This document shows, one piece after another, positions 21,819-35,200 of a DNA stretch of 64,000 bases. How positions within the stretch are numbered: the first letter of the stretch is position 1; each line of letters begins with the position of its first letter. Position numbers and translations under genes: made by a program. The stretch comes from Haematobia irritans (taxonomy: Eukaryota > Arthropoda > Insecta > Diptera > Muscidae), in assembly GCF_050003625.1 (NCBI RefSeq), contig NC_134398.1, positions 90,843,832 to 90,907,831 of the forward strand, given 5' to 3'. The notes under the pieces are model-generated. The model was not told the origin of the DNA, searched no databases, and saw nothing but the letters and a program-made list of their open reading frames with translations.

Positions 21819-22867
21819 TATTGAAAAAACTTACCACAGGGTCTAAATACAATATAAGGGACTCGGCAAAATTTAGAAATAAAATCAAAGACTTAACTAT
21901 AAAACCGGATGAAAAACTCATATCTTCTGACGTGGTGTCACTCTTTCCCAGCGTACCCGTAGACGTAGCCCTCAGGATTATAGAAGAAAGATGGGACGAA
22001 ATAGAAACACACACAAACATGACAAAGCCCTTATTCATAAAGATATTAAAATTTTGTATAGTAGACAATAGGTATTTTAAATTTGACGACAAGATATAAC
22101 ATATAAACAGAAAAAAGGTTTGCCGATGGGATCACCAGCCTCACCAATTATCGCGGATATATTAATGGAGAGACTACTTGACAGCTGTATGCAAAAACTG
22201 GAAAAAAGACCAAAGTTCATAACGAAATATGTAGATGATCTCTTTGCAATTATAACGGAAATAGACAAAACGCTGGCAGCACTTAACAGTTTCCACAATA
22301 ACATCCACTTCACTATGGAACTTGAACAGAAACGAAAATTACCATATTTAGATTTACTAATAACCAAGGACAAAGGAAAACTTAAAATGGACTGGTACCA
22401 AAAAAACACACAACTTCTGGACGAATTATGAACTAATTATCAAACCATCCGAAACGAATAATAATACACGTACAGCAAAAAATCTAATCCATCGAGTATT
22501 ATCCATTAGCGACCATCAATTTCAACAAGAAAAAAAACTTCAAGATATCTTGGAAAAATAATAATTTTCCCTCAAATCTCACATAAAAAGTTTAATAGCG
22601 GCTTACAAACCATCATCAGAAAAGAGGGACGAGGAAAACGATTCAAAATCATTAAGATCATTGACATATGTATAAACTATCTCCGAAAGGATATCAAAAT
22701 TCGATATTTTTGATAAAAATAAATATAGCTTGGCACATAAATCCAACAATACTTTAAGAAATCTGTTTTGTAATACAAAAGAACGTATCCCCTTATTCGA
22801 ACCCCCAAACGTAATTTATGAGATTCCGTGTGATGGAAACTCAGAAGAAAAGTGCCAAAAATATACA
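21819..22867 (+). pseudogene. Penelope-like element, segment 4 of 4: RT core and GIY-YIG start
   Basis: Reverse transcriptase core of a Penelope-like retroelement. Visible motifs in order: SSDVVSLFPSVPVDVAL, GLPMGSPASPIIAD, KYVDDLFAI with the catalytic Asp pair at 22228-22242, and LPYLDLLI. Near the end is PPNVIYEIPC (22800-22830), the beginning of the C-terminal GIY-YIG endonuclease. Frame breaks: stop TAA with a shift near 22097, a shift near 22410 and stops near 22560. The 3' end is cut by the CCTAA tail of the minus-strand LINE at 22868; the rest of the endonuclease is not found on the other side. Pseudogene. Confidence 0.88.
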
Positions 22868-23004
22868 TGGTTAGGTTAGGTTAAAGTGGCAGCCCGATTA
22901 AGATTCAGGCTCACTTAGACTATTCAGTCCATTGTGATACCACATTAACCTAAAGTACCTATTACATATGGGCACTTCTAGTTTTAACCGCTGAACCTTC
23001 TTGA

Positions 23005-26000
23005 TTATTTTTCTTTGTTGAACCAACCAGAATGTTCCAAAAACATTAGCAGACTGCTTAAGTTAACGTTTTCCAGATCCGCCAGTAATCTGAAGCTATA
23101 TGCTCCTAAAAGTTGCTTGCGCTTTACACAAAATGCAGGACACTCACACAAGAGGCGTTTAATTGATCCTTTTTCCTCCGCATCATGACAGCTCATACAA
23201 TAGTCATTATACTTCGCGCCAATAGTTTTTGCAAAATCGCCTATCAGGCAGCGACCCGTTATAGCAGATATCAGGAGTGATATCTGACGTCTCGAGAACA
23301 TTAGCATATCTAGTGTGCGGTTTAAGTTGAAATGGGGCCATATTTGCTTGGTGTCGTTACAACCCTTGCAATTCTCCCATCGAACATTTGCCATCATAAC
23401 AGCCTTCTCACGCAGCATGAGCTTGCAGGTAGCTAGGTATGTAAGGTAGTCCCTAGCCTTGCCAACTCATCCGCTTCGCAGTTCCCCGGTATGTTCCTAT
23501 GGCCAGGCACCCATATTAGCTGAATATTGTACTGCTCAGCCATCTCATTGAGAGATTTGCGGCAGTCGATGGCCGTTTTCGAGTTGAGGAACACAGAGTC
23601 CAAGGATTTTATTGCAGGTTGACTGTCTGAGTATATATTAATGCCCACATTTTTTCGAACATTACTTCACAGCCAATTCGCCACCTCTCTTATTGCTAAT
23701 ATTTCAGCCTGAAAAACACTACAGTGATTAGGTAATCTTTTCGCTATTCAAAGTTCCAGATCATTAGAATATACTCCGAACCCCACTTGTCCATCCAATT
23801 TGGAGCCATCAGTGTAGAAATCTATATATTCTTTATTCCCCGGGGTCTGTGTGCACCACGCCTCACTGTTGGGGATTAGAGTCTCAAACTTTTTGTCGAA
23901 AAGTGGACTCGCCAAAGTGTAATCCACTACGTTAGGCACATCTGGCAATATTTTGAGGACAGAACTGTGACTGTAACCTTTTTCCGACCACAGTGATAGT
24001 TCGCGCAACCGCACAGCCGTTATTGCAGCTGACTGTTTGGCCAAAATGTCTAAAGGCAGTAGATGCAGCATGACATTAAGGGAATTTGTTCCTGTCTTGC
24101 TGAATGCGCCTGAAATACACAAACACGCCATACGCTGAACTTTATCTAAACAAGTCGGTTTCTGAAGTGCCGGCCACCAGACTACAACACCATATAGCAT
24201 TATAGGTCTAACCACTGCCGTGTATAGCCAATGCATAATTTTTGGTTTTAGTCCCCACTTTTTTCCTATTGCCTTTTTGCACGAGTTCAAAGCTACAGTT
24301 GCCTTTCTCGCCCTTTCTTCAATATTAAGCTTAAAGTTCAGCTTCCTGTCCAAAATAACGCCAAGGTATTTTGCACACTCACCAAAGAGAATTTCAATTC
24401 CCCCTAAGGAAATAGGCCTAACCGTGGGAGTTTTGCGATCTTTGCAGTACATGACTAATTCTGTCTTTGCAGGATTTACCCCAAGACCATTGTCTTTCGC
24501 CCATTTCTCAGTCATCCGGAGGGCCCTCTGAATAATATCTCTGATTGTGGATGGGAATTTTCCCCTGACTACCAGAGCCACATCATCTGCGTATGCCACC
24601 ACTTTTATCCTTTCTTTTTCTAGAGTAACCAGAAGGTTATTTATAGCAACATTCCAAAGAAGAGGTGATAGAACTTCTCCTTGGGGAGTGCCTCTGTTCA
24701 CATACCTTTGTATGTTTGCTTGTCCTAGTGTGGCTGAAATACGTCTCTTTATTAGAAGTTCGTCTAACAGCCTAAGTATACCTGGATCAACATTCAGAGT
24801 TGTCAGTCCATTTAATATCGAGCTCGGATGGACATTATTAAACGCCCCTTCGATGTCTAGAAACGCCACGATTGTGTATTCTTTGACAGATAGTGAGCTT
24901 TCAATAAATCTGACTAGTTCATGTAGTGCGGTCTCAGTAGACCCGTCCTTCGAGTATGCATGCTGTCGTTTCGAGAACAAACTTGAATCGATGCTAGTTC
25001 TAAGATAAATATCTATCACCCTCTCCAGAGTCTTAAGTAGGAATGAGGATAAGCTGATTGGTCGGAAATCCTTCGCCCTAGAGTGAGAGGCTTTTCCCAC
25101 TTTAGGTATGAAAACGACTTTTGGTTCCCTCCACTTTCCTGGGATATATGATAAGTTGATACATCCTTTATATATCACCGACAAGCAGGGTATAATTTTG
25201 TCAGTTACAGCTTGTAACTCCGCCGGAGTAATTCCATCAGGTCCGGGGGATTTGATTGGTCCAAAGCTATTTAGCGCCCATCTTATTCTAGTTTCCGATA
25301 CAATTTCATGGTTCAACCGTCTGATTTCCAGGAAAATGTATGTCCAATAGTACCTCCAGCGTCTCCTCACTGGACGTTGTCCAATTGCCCTCCGATGTTT
25401 TAATGAAACCTGGAGCGGAGTTGGTGGATGCTAGAACCTTCCGTAGTCTGGAAGCCTCTGACGTATTCTCAATACTGCTACAGTAATCATCCCAAGAGTT
25501 TTGTTGAGACCTTCTCAGTTCTCGTTTATATGCTCTCAGATTCATCTTGTAAGTGTCCCAATCCTCCGGAGCTCTTGTGGACTGTGCTTTGTTAAAGAGC
25601 TTCCTGCAGGATTTCCACATATTACTTAACTCCGTAGCCCACCATGGCGGCCGATTTTTACCCCTTGGCTTTCCTCTAGGGCAAGCAGCTTTCAGTGAAA
25701 TGTTGGAGGCCTAAGTAATCCGCTCCTCTGCGTGTTCGATATCTTGCACATTTCTCATATTTGTCTCTGTTATTTCCGGTATCATCATATTGAACGATTC
25801 CCTATACCTATTCCAGTCAGCTTTCCTAACATTTGGCGGAAATATGGTCTTGGTGATATGAACATCAAATTTGAAACTGATGTAGCGATGATCTGAGAAG
25901 CTATGTTCACTTAAAACCTGCCAATAAGATATCATTTCATTCAGTTCTTGCGAGGCCAAGGTGACGTCCAAAACCCCTAGCCTGTTTTTAGTGACGAATG

Positions 26001-26485
26001 TTGGGGAATCTCCCTTATTGCAAACTACCAAATTAGTACGCAAAATAAACTCTAGGAGTGACTCTCCTCTTGTATTAATGTCACCACTTCTTTGTTTTCA
26101 ATGACTCCTCAACTAAGGTGTTAACGGCACATGGAGGCATCTCCCTGTCATGTCCCATGTAGGCCGAAGATACCCAATATTTGCAATTGGCTATTTCTAA
26201 ACTGGCAACGACAGTGTCTGTATTGCACATTGAAGGAAGCAGAAACAAGTTGAGCTGGTTTTTAGCAATTATACAGGCTCGATTTACATCATTACCAGTA
26301 TACTGCAATAGTTTGAACCCCGGAGTACTTAATTCACATATTTTGTTTCTATAAACATATGGTTCTTGAATAAGAACTATATCTATGTCCCCTTTCATCA
26401 GGAGAACTTTTAAGGCACCACATGCAGCCTTACAATGATGAAGATTTATCTGGAGGATCCGTAGGACCATCGAGATTTTCAACAA
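23005..26485 (-). pseudogene. LINE copy 3 ORF2 (EN, RT, RNase H), multiple lesions
   Basis: Reads from the start MVLRILQINLHHCKAA (about 26470) to the Cys/His-rich C-terminus DYCMSCHDAEEKGSIKRLLCECP. The longest open part, 23748-25370, carries the whole RT (KDFRPISLSSF, FLDIEGAFNNV, RGTPQGEVLSP with Glu for Gly, AYADDVALVV) and the start of RNase H (FYTDGSKLDG). Lesions: a gap in the endonuclease near 26081; TAG near 25712; TGA after GNQTVEP near 25310 caused by a deletion; TGA for Arg near 23750; TGA near 23670; and a frameshift near 23430. Unlike copies 1 and 2 it retains the segment EIVSETRIRWALNSFG, which shows that the deletion shared by those two units is derived. Confidence 0.85.
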
Positions 26486-27728
26486 CCGTCACATCAGCCG
26501 CTTCAATCGAGTCATCAAGAATGTTCTCTTCAGAGATCTCGGTGATTCTCGCAATAGGACCATCGAGATTTTCAACAACCGTCACATCAGCCGCTTTAAT
26601 CGAGTCATCAAGAAGGTCATCTTCAGAGATCTCGGTGATTCTCGCAATAACCATAGGTTCAACTTTGGTGAGTTCTGAGGCAGTAGAAACCTCCTCACGC
26701 ATACGGTATCTATCCATGTCTTCAACTTTGGTATCTCCCTCGACTTCGCAAGAGGATCCGCTTATTTCTGATTCAGACAGAGGCTTGTCCATTTCTGAAT
26801 CCTTTAGCTGATCGTTTTTATATACCTTCATTTGGATATAATGAAAGCCATAACATACACGGCCCTGGGACTTTGCTAGATGTGGCAAAGACTGAGTGTT
26901 CAATATAAACAGTGCATGCCGTCTTGGTCCATCCACTTCATTCAAACGGTCAACCTTCCAATCAGCTGTTGGAAGATCTGGATCGTTTCAGTCTATTTAA
27001 AATAGATTCAGGGTCAGAAGGGTTTGCAGGTATCCACGCATGTGCTCTAGGTCTAGCCGGTATGTCTTTCTTCTCGACTAACTCTAGAGCAGCTCCTTCC
27101 CAAACTTCACCAATTAGTATCAGAGCAGCTTTAAAACATTCTATAGACCTCTGGTCCTCAAATGCGACTAGCTTAAATCGTCCTTGATACCAACCAGCCT
27201 CTGGGGGTCGAGGATCTGGGCCGGGAAACTTTTCCAGCACCTGTGAGTAGACGACAGACAGAGCATTCTCAATTTCCCCCACTTTTTCTTTGGAACCATA
27301 CCGTCCAATGCTCCTTTATTAATAATAGCCATCACAAGGCTGTCTTTAGCAACTGAGGCAAACGATCTTTGATCCCTTTTGGAGGATGGCAGCTCATCCG
27401 GCGATCGTTCCCTTTTTCCAGTCTCAAGAATTCCTTGAGCCCATTTTAAGGAATCGCTTTGTTTAGCCGACAGCGTGCTTGGGTCGACTGATACTAACTT
27501 CTTTAGGATAAACAAAGCATTTCTGCGTTCCTTGAATATATTTCGTGAGGGTACCTCCTTTTGATGTCGTTACCTTAGAAAAAGTTCGACTTGCCAGAGT
27601 GTCGCCACCTGTCGACCCGTCTACATGTCGACTAATTGGGCCTAACTCTTGGTCATTGCCCAGATGTATAACTCCAGTCGATACCCTGAAGTTAGCAACC
27701 CAGTGGATGACTTTGAATTTCGCTGCAT
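26430..27728 (-). pseudogene. LINE copy 3 ORF1 (DUF4780-like), frameshifted, with 93-bp internal duplication
   Basis: Starts at ATG 27728 in the same CCACCATGCAGCG context as copy 1. The central block (AGWYQGRFKLVAFEDQ ... AWIPANPSDPESILNRL) matches copy 1, but it lies in several frames (breaks near 27535, 27285 and 26960), so it cannot be translated whole. Near its C-terminus a 93-bp unit (31 residues, containing ARITEISE ... VENLDGP) is present twice in tandem (26463-26555 and 26556-26648); copy 1 has it once. The duplication is just upstream of the ORF1/ORF2 overlap. Confidence 0.82.
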
Positions 27729-27796
27729 GGTGGCTTAATATCCCACCACACTTGAAATTCTTAGTAGGTACCTATTACATTGAATCTGTTCTTTCC

Positions 27797-28720
<924 letters not shown>

Positions 28721-28894
28721 AATTGAATCAATTACATCTTCGTTGAGTTCGTGCACACCCAAAATCAATTATTTTCGTTTGAAATAAAAGAAAATCTGCG
28801 ATTCTTAAAAAATATCAAATATTACATTTTTGTGAATTATGTTATCGACAGAAGAATTTGTTTATTGTTATTTGTGTGTGTGTTGTTTGTCTAC

Positions 28895-29636
28895 ACAGAA
28901 AAAAATCTAATTCAATCACGAAATTAAAAAAATTGATTAAAAAATTAATTGATTACATTAGCAAATTTCAAATAATTTTTTAATTGATTCAATTAAAATA
29001 TATTTATTTTAATTGACGTTGATTACACGACTCAATTAATTTTTTTAATTAAAAACGTAAGTAATTTCAAACACTTTCTTAACTGACTTAGTATTTTTAG
29101 TTTGATTAAAAAATTGATGATTGCAGATTTTAAAATGAAGACGAATGAAGGTGTTGTTATTCTGCTGGTGTTTTCTTGTCCATGCTTCCTTTATACACTA
29201 TCACGCACGTTCTTAGATTTGTTATGTTATTGATTTTCAATCATTTTCAAACAAACATATTTTATATATTTTATTTGTATTTTTCCGACTATTATGTTAT
29301 TTTTCTACAATCGCTAGATTTTGTGACGTTCTTAACATAACATAAAGATTTTAATAAATAAATAAAATAAATATTTTTCTATGCTAAGTCCTATTCATAT
29401 ATATGATAAGCATTCTATAATACGGGAATTTGAAGAAACCTGGGTTTAAGGTAAAGTGGCAGCCCGATTTATTGTCAGGCTCATTTAGACTATTCATTGT
29501 TATGAATGCGTTGTTATCAGTGAATAAAACTTTTTTGTTCTGTTGTAAATTTTTATACCCCGAGAAGAAATCAGGATTAGTAAAATTCCATACCTTATTC
29601 TAATTAATTAATTTTTTTTTCTGGGTGCGATATTTG
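28895..29636. mobile_element. Element F (CACAGAAAAAAAT ... CTGGGTG), related to C and X
   Basis: Left end CACAGAAAAAAAT, right end in reverse complement CACCCAGAAAAAAAA. The left part is rich in ATTGATT/AATTAAT motifs like element C; the middle shares GAAGACGAATGAAGG with element X. A roughly 45-bp scrap of the LINE 3' UTR lies inside at about 29455-29500. The flanking dinucleotides do not match, so the boundaries are uncertain. Confidence 0.45.
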
Positions 29637-29793
29637 TCAAAATGTCCTTTGTTTCGAAAATTGTGCGTTTTTGCTCCGCGAAAAAATTCACGTTTTGAAA
29701 AAGAAAAGAGGATTGTGTTTCTTAAAATTTATTTAGGTGGATCATAAAAAGCTAAGATATATTAATCACCCTAACATCTAATGGCATACATAC

Positions 29794-29977
29794 TTTTATT
29801 TTATCACCTTCAACTTCCACAGTTTTTATCATAAAATCGACACCAATAGTAGCACCTTGGCCCGGAGGAAAAAGTCCTTGTGTATATCGTCTAACAAGAC
29901 ACGTCTTGCCAACTCCAGCATTTCCTACCAGAACAATCTTAAAAAGGAATTTGTATTCCTCCATATTATGGTAAACC
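29794..29977 (-). CDS. Rab30: Rab30-like small GTPase, first coding exon
   Basis: Host gene exon. From ATG at 29962-29964 it encodes 57 residues, ending in phase 0 at a consensus donor (AAA|GTATGT, intron starting at 29793). The peptide begins MEEYKFLFKIVLVGNAGVGK and contains the P-loop GNAGVGKT (residues 14-21) and the effector-loop motif TIGVDF. The stretch around RRYTQGLFPPGQG is the Rab30 type as I remember it. A 3' splice site (TTTTTAG) lies 13 bp before the ATG, so the exon starts in the 5' UTR. Rab30 is a Golgi-associated Rab GTPase. The next exon (expected to start LQIWDTAGQE) is not seen anywhere to the left, so the following intron would exceed 29.7 kb, or the exon is isolated. Without the remaining exons no active product is shown. 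Confidence 0.9.
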
Positions 29978-30334
29978 CTAAAAATATGTGTAAATAAAAG
30001 GTTAGTACTATAAAAAATTATTTAAAATGTGCAAAATTTTGTATGCATATAGTCACATTAAACATTGAAATGATGATCTCTTGACAACTGGTAAAATAAT
30101 TTCTACCATTACTATAATTTGGGCGACAAAGTTGACTCAACTAGTTGCCATTCAATATTGCCTGTTGTTAACAAATAAATTAAACAAAAAAACTTACTTT
30201 AACTACACGCACAGAAAAAACATGTTTGGGCATGGTTGTCGCATCCATTTAATGCTTATCTAGAGTAGGTAATTGTCGCGAAAACCATGTATTTTGTCTT
30301 TGTAAAAATAATTTTCGATCTGAGAAAAATATAT

Positions 30335-30339
30335 GTTTG
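30335..30339 (+). repeat. BEL/Pao target duplication, left
   Basis: GTTTG, repeated at 37448-37452. Confidence 0.92.
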
Positions 30340-31092
30340 TGTTGCTGGAAAACTGTATTTTCTTAAACATCATCGCACTAAATTCATTTATATCAAATTC
30401 ATTTCATATCAAATGTATTTAAATATTCTTTTAAATTTATAAACTTTTTTTAAATTAATTTCCAAACTGTATTTCTGTACCTATTTAAATTGCGGATAGT
30501 ATACTTAAGCGTTTTTTCGATAATTGACAATTTGATTTGTATTACCATTCTCTCACTTGGCTGAGATACATTTAATTTACCACCGCTCTTTCTCTCTTCC
30601 GAAATTCGAAAACAATAAGAACATAAACGGATCTTTTCGGGAGTGAAGAATAGCAACAAGTAGACTGCAGAGATCCTAAGTTGCTTGCATGAATGTTTAA
30701 ACCATACACAAATCTACATATATTTATATTTGCGTGGGTGAATGCGTTTATGCTTGACATACAGACATCACTAAGCAGATCTTCTTCATCAAGAAGACTT
30801 TTAAGGTTTCTTGGCTGTAAAACTTTTCTTTAAACTCTCTCTCTAGTTTTGACTGTCATACGAGCAACACTAAGTATACTCCGCTTAACTGCCTAACAAA
30901 TTGTAAATTCTTTTCATTACAGGAAAAAGAAATAAACGATTTTTGTAATTTTCGTTGTAACGAAGACATCTTTTCTATTTCTTTCATTTTTTTATTATTT
31001 TGAAGAGTGTTTAAAATTTCTATTAATTAATATAAAAATTTCTGATTATTAATTAGAAATTTTTATATAGTGAGTATAGATTTTCTTAAACA
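30340..31092 (+). repeat. BEL/Pao 5' LTR
   Basis: 753-bp LTR, TGTTGCTGG ... TTAAACA. By eye it differs from the 3' LTR (36694-37447) at only a few positions, for example GAGATCC versus GAGATTC and two homopolymer lengths, implying a recent insertion. Confidence 0.95.
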
Positions 31093-31097
31093 TTAAT

Positions 31098-31115
31098 TGG
31101 TGCCGAAACCCGGGA
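31098..31115 (+). promoter_or_regulatory. BEL/Pao primer-binding site
   Basis: TGGTGCCGAAACCCGGGA, 5 nt after the 5' LTR, begins with TGG as needed to pair with a tRNA CCA end. The tRNA species is not assigned. Confidence 0.75.
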
Positions 31116-31295
31116 ACCGTCGGATTATATTCTTTGATTATTTTTATTGATTTAAATTCTGGTGAACGAATAATTTTTGTGCTTGACTTCGAATGCGATC
31201 GGTGGTGTTTTATTGATCGATTTGGTGTTATATTCTGATTTTCTGCACACATTTTTTCTTTTTGTTTTGTGGAATTATAGGAGTTTTTTGTCATC

Positions 31296-32267
31296 ATGAC
31301 TGATTTAGCCGCATTCGTGGAGGAACAACGTGCGTTGTTGAATTTGTTGACGAAATATGAGGCACGTTTTGATGCTAAGACTTCGTCTGAAAAGACACTT
31401 GGCTACGTGACTGCATTGGCTCAACGGCTAGAGGATATCTTCAATAGATTCGAGGCTCACCATGAGACGATTATTAGAACCATGCGTGATGAATCTATGG
31501 ACCCTACTCATGTTCCGTATATTGACGAGGACGTGTATTTTGAATTTTCTGAGAAATATCTTACTTTCAAGGGGAAGATTTTTGATAGTCATACGGGGAA
31601 TAGTGTTATGCAATCTCCAATGGCGAGCACGTTTGTGGCCCCACACAGTCGCTCTGACACCACTATTGGCTCCGATTCCAAACTTCCCAAAATTTCGTTA
31701 CCCAAATTTAATGGGGAATATATGGAATGGATCACATTTCGGGATATTTATTTTTCGTTAGTTCACCAAAATGATGCTTTGACTAAAATTCAGAAGTTTT
31801 ACTATTTAAGAAGCACTCTCGGCGGCGAGGCTTCGAATTTAATAAAAAATATTTCTGCGACGGAGGCGAATTACGATACAGCTTGGAAGATTTTGGAGGC
31901 AAGGTATCACAACAAGCGTATGCTTGTTGGGAGCCTTATTTCCAAACTTTTTGGTATTCCCAAGTCGGATGGTGGGTTCCAATCCATTAGGACACTCCTT
32001 GATTCTGCTCAGGAATGTATTTCTTCCTTGCAGAATTTGTGTATTGACACCAAGACCTGGGATCCAGTCCTTATACATTTGTTGGTGCAAAAATTGGATC
32101 TCCAATCTCGTAGAGATTGGGAACAATCCCTTAAATCATCTACCGAAATACCTCCGATTTCGGAACTGTTTTCATTTCTAGAAAGGACATTCCGTACCCT
32201 AGAGTCGACGAGTTCTCATATTCAAATACTAAAAGAGTCCCTGTTGTGGATAAGAACAAGAAGTTGA
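31296..32267 (+). CDS. BEL/Pao Gag (DUF1759 type)
   Basis: 323-residue open frame, ATG at 31296 (context GTCATCATGACTG), stop TGA at 32265-32267. Gag forms the intracellular particle. After a helical N-terminus it contains KLPKISLPKFNGEYMEWITF (about residue 129), the hallmark start of the DUF1759 domain, followed by YLRSTLGGEASNLI and a long helical part to LFSFLERTFRTLES. It overlaps pol by at least 22 bp. The zinc knuckles are on the pol side, so a complete Gag would need frame -1 translation, or a base has been lost or gained near 32200-32260. Confidence 0.9.
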   Translation: MTDLAAFVEEQRALLNLLTKYEARFDAKTSSEKTLGYVTALAQRLEDIFNRFEAHHETIIRTMRDESMDPTHVPYIDEDVYFEFSEKYLTFKGKIFDSHTGNSVMQSPMASTFVAPHSRSDTTIGSDSKLPKISLPKFNGEYMEWITFRDIYFSLVHQNDALTKIQKFYYLRSTLGGEASNLIKNISATEANYDTAWKILEARYHNKRMLVGSLISKLFGIPKSDGGFQSIRTLLDSAQECISSLQNLCIDTKTWDPVLIHLLVQKLDLQSRRDWEQSLKSSTEIPPISELFSFLERTFRTLESTSSHIQILKESLLWIRTRS

Positions 32268-35200
32268 AATCTTCTTCAAAGAACGGGAAGGCCTCATGCA
32301 ATGTTAGTCAGATTTCTAAGAAGACTTCCATTGTTTGTACATTTTGCGAAAAATCGCATAATCTTTCAAAATGCTTCAGATTTCTAGCTTTATCGCTGAA
32401 CAATAAAATTAATTTTCTGAATGACAGGAATATTTGTCACAATTGTCTTATGGCCGGACACGACCATAACAATTGTAAATCTCCTTTTCGATGTATGACG
32501 TGCAAGAAATCCCACCATACAATGCTTCATCCAGAAGAGTTTGTACGCGAGACGGACGCTTCTGGTGTTGGTGTGGATGGACCTTCTACTGGTCGTGTTA
32601 CGTCTCATGCAGCGCAAACTTTTCATTCTGTCTTACTTTATACGATAAGGTTAAATGTGTTGACTCACTGTGGCGCATTTTCATTGAGAGCTTTGTTAGA
32701 CCCTGGATCACAGGGCAGTCTTATTTCAGAATCTGCGGTCCAGCTGATGGGCCTTAGGAGATTTAGGTCTCAATGTAAGGTAGTCGGAGTAGGACAAGGT
32801 AGTGAGAACTTGTCCAGATTTTCCGTGGAACTGGACTTGTACACACGGAAACAACAGCTGGTTCTATCTTGTACAGCTCTGGTATTGCCAAATCTTTCCT
32901 CATACACTCCAGATCCAGCATCTAGGAACATTTCTCTTCCTAATGTTGAGATCGAGAGTCTGGCTGACCCCTTTTTTTATAAGTCTGATTCCATAGATCT
33001 GATTCTTGGCTCAGACATATGCTCCAAAATAAAGATTCCAACGGAATCGTTTATTTATAATGACTTGTTCTTCCAAAACACCCATTTTGGATGGGTTTTT
33101 TCGGGACCGAATAATACTGAAACTTCTAATAAAATTAACATACATAATGTTAATTTAGAAAGTATTTTGAAATCTTTCTGGGAACAGGAAGAAATACCTC
33201 TAAGGAGGAAACTTTCTAACGAGGAACTAGCTTGCGAGGACCATTTCAGGGCTACCACCACGAGAAATAGAGATGGCAGATATATGGTTAGTCTACCATT
33301 TCGATCTGTCCTCTCTGATGGGTCTAGTCCTCGCATTCATAATAATGTTTTCAACGCTTTTCGCCGATTGGGGCAATTGGAAATGTCATTTGTGAGGAAA
33401 CCCCTGTATTGTGAGAGCTACAGAAATTTCATGCTCGAATATGAGGTCTTGGGGCACATGACCAAGGTTGGTGTTTATCCGAAAGACGTTCGCAGGAACT
33501 CTTACTTTTTGCCTCATCATGGTGTGCTGAAAGAAAACAGTAGCACCACGAAACTGAGAGTTGTTTTTGATGGCAGCAGCCACACAGGAGATAACAAGTC
33601 ACTAAATTCAGAATTATCTCCAGGTCCTGCCCTCCAGAATGACCTTCCAGGTATCATGACTAAATGGAGGAGACACAGGATAGCTTTTTGCTCGGATATT
33701 GAGAAAATGTTCCGACAAATTAATGTTTACCAGGAGCACAGAAAGTTTCAACAGATTCTTTGGCGCTTCAATCCACATGAAGAGATTGGTATTTATGAAT
33801 TAAACACTGTAACATATGGTACTGCCCCCGCCCCCTTTCTCGCCATTCGTGTTTTACGGCAGCTTGCGAAAGACTTTGAACAAACCTATACCAAGGCAGC
33901 AAAGATTTTGATCGAAGACTCTTATGTCGACGACATTATTTCTGGGGCAGATTGTTTCGATGATGCATTGTCTTTGTATAAAGATCTATGTACACTTTTA
34001 AGAAATGGTGGATTTAATCTACGAAAGTGGATAACAAATTCAAAAGAATTACTTGAACAAATACCGGAAAGTGACAGAGAGACTTCGGCCACATTGAATT
34101 TCGATCGGTACAACGTTGTTAAGACCCTTGGTATTCAATGGAATATCTTTTCAGATTCATTTTCATTTACAGTAAATTTGGATCAAAATCCACTTGTCTC
34201 TAAACGAATGATTTTATCTGAATCGGCAAGACTTTATGATCCTTTGGGGTGGCTGACACCAACAACTGTAATAGCAAAATCGCTTTTTAAACAGCTTTGG
34301 GAATATGGTATCGATTGGGATGAGGAGATTCCTCTTGAAATCAGAAATTGTTGGTTAAGGCATAGAAGTTCACTTTCTCAACTGTCTCGATTGGTTATTC
34401 CTAGATGGATTCATTGTACTAGCGATTCCACTATTGACCTGCATTGTTTTTGCGATGCATCAACTACTGCCTATGCTGCAGTTATATACGGCAGAGTCAT
34501 AGCATCAGATGGTATTTATATAAATATTCTTCAAGCTAAGTCTAAGGTATCGCCTATCAAGACTGTTTCTATACCAAGGCTGGAACTATGCGCTGCCTCT
34601 CTTTGTGTTCAATTGTCACAAAAGGTCAAGGAATCCCTTAAGGATCTTAAAATAGGGAGTATTGTTTACTGGAGCGACAGCTCTACTGTTCTTAGTTGGA
34701 TTCGGAAATCCCCATCCAATTGGACCGTTTATGTAGCCAATAGGGTTGCCGATATACAAAGGCTTAGTAATCCAGTTCAGTGGAGATATGTTCCCTCTCA
34801 ACTGAATCCGGCTGATTGTGCCTCGAGAGGAATTTTAGCTGAGGAATTAGTTGAGCAACATTCTTGGTGGTTTGGCCCAAAATTTCTCTATGAATCAGAG
34901 TCATCCTGGCCTGAAAACTTGACTAATTTATGCACGTCTGAAGAGGAGAAAGTTAGAAAAGCCTCCACCAATTCTGCTATAAGGAAAACTTATCCTGATA
35001 TATTTTGTAGATTCTCTAAACTTCAAACACTTTTAAGGGTGGTCTCTTTATGCTTTAGGTTTGTGCATAATTGCAGAAACCCAGATAAAAGGGTAACAGA
35101 TCCTCTGTCCTTGTCAGAGATTAATATGACTTTGAATATACTAGTTAAAGTGACTCAACGCCTAGATTTTTCAAACGAAATTGCCAGCATTTCTGCTGGA

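Noticed and set aside
31839..32126. Antisense and alternate-frame ORFs within BEL gag and pol
   Set aside because: Short, without domains, and fully covered by the clear sense frames.
32246..32267. Canonical slippery heptamer for -1 frameshifting between gag and pol
   Set aside because: No X XXY YYZ sequence in the gag frame was found in the short overlap; left as an open question.
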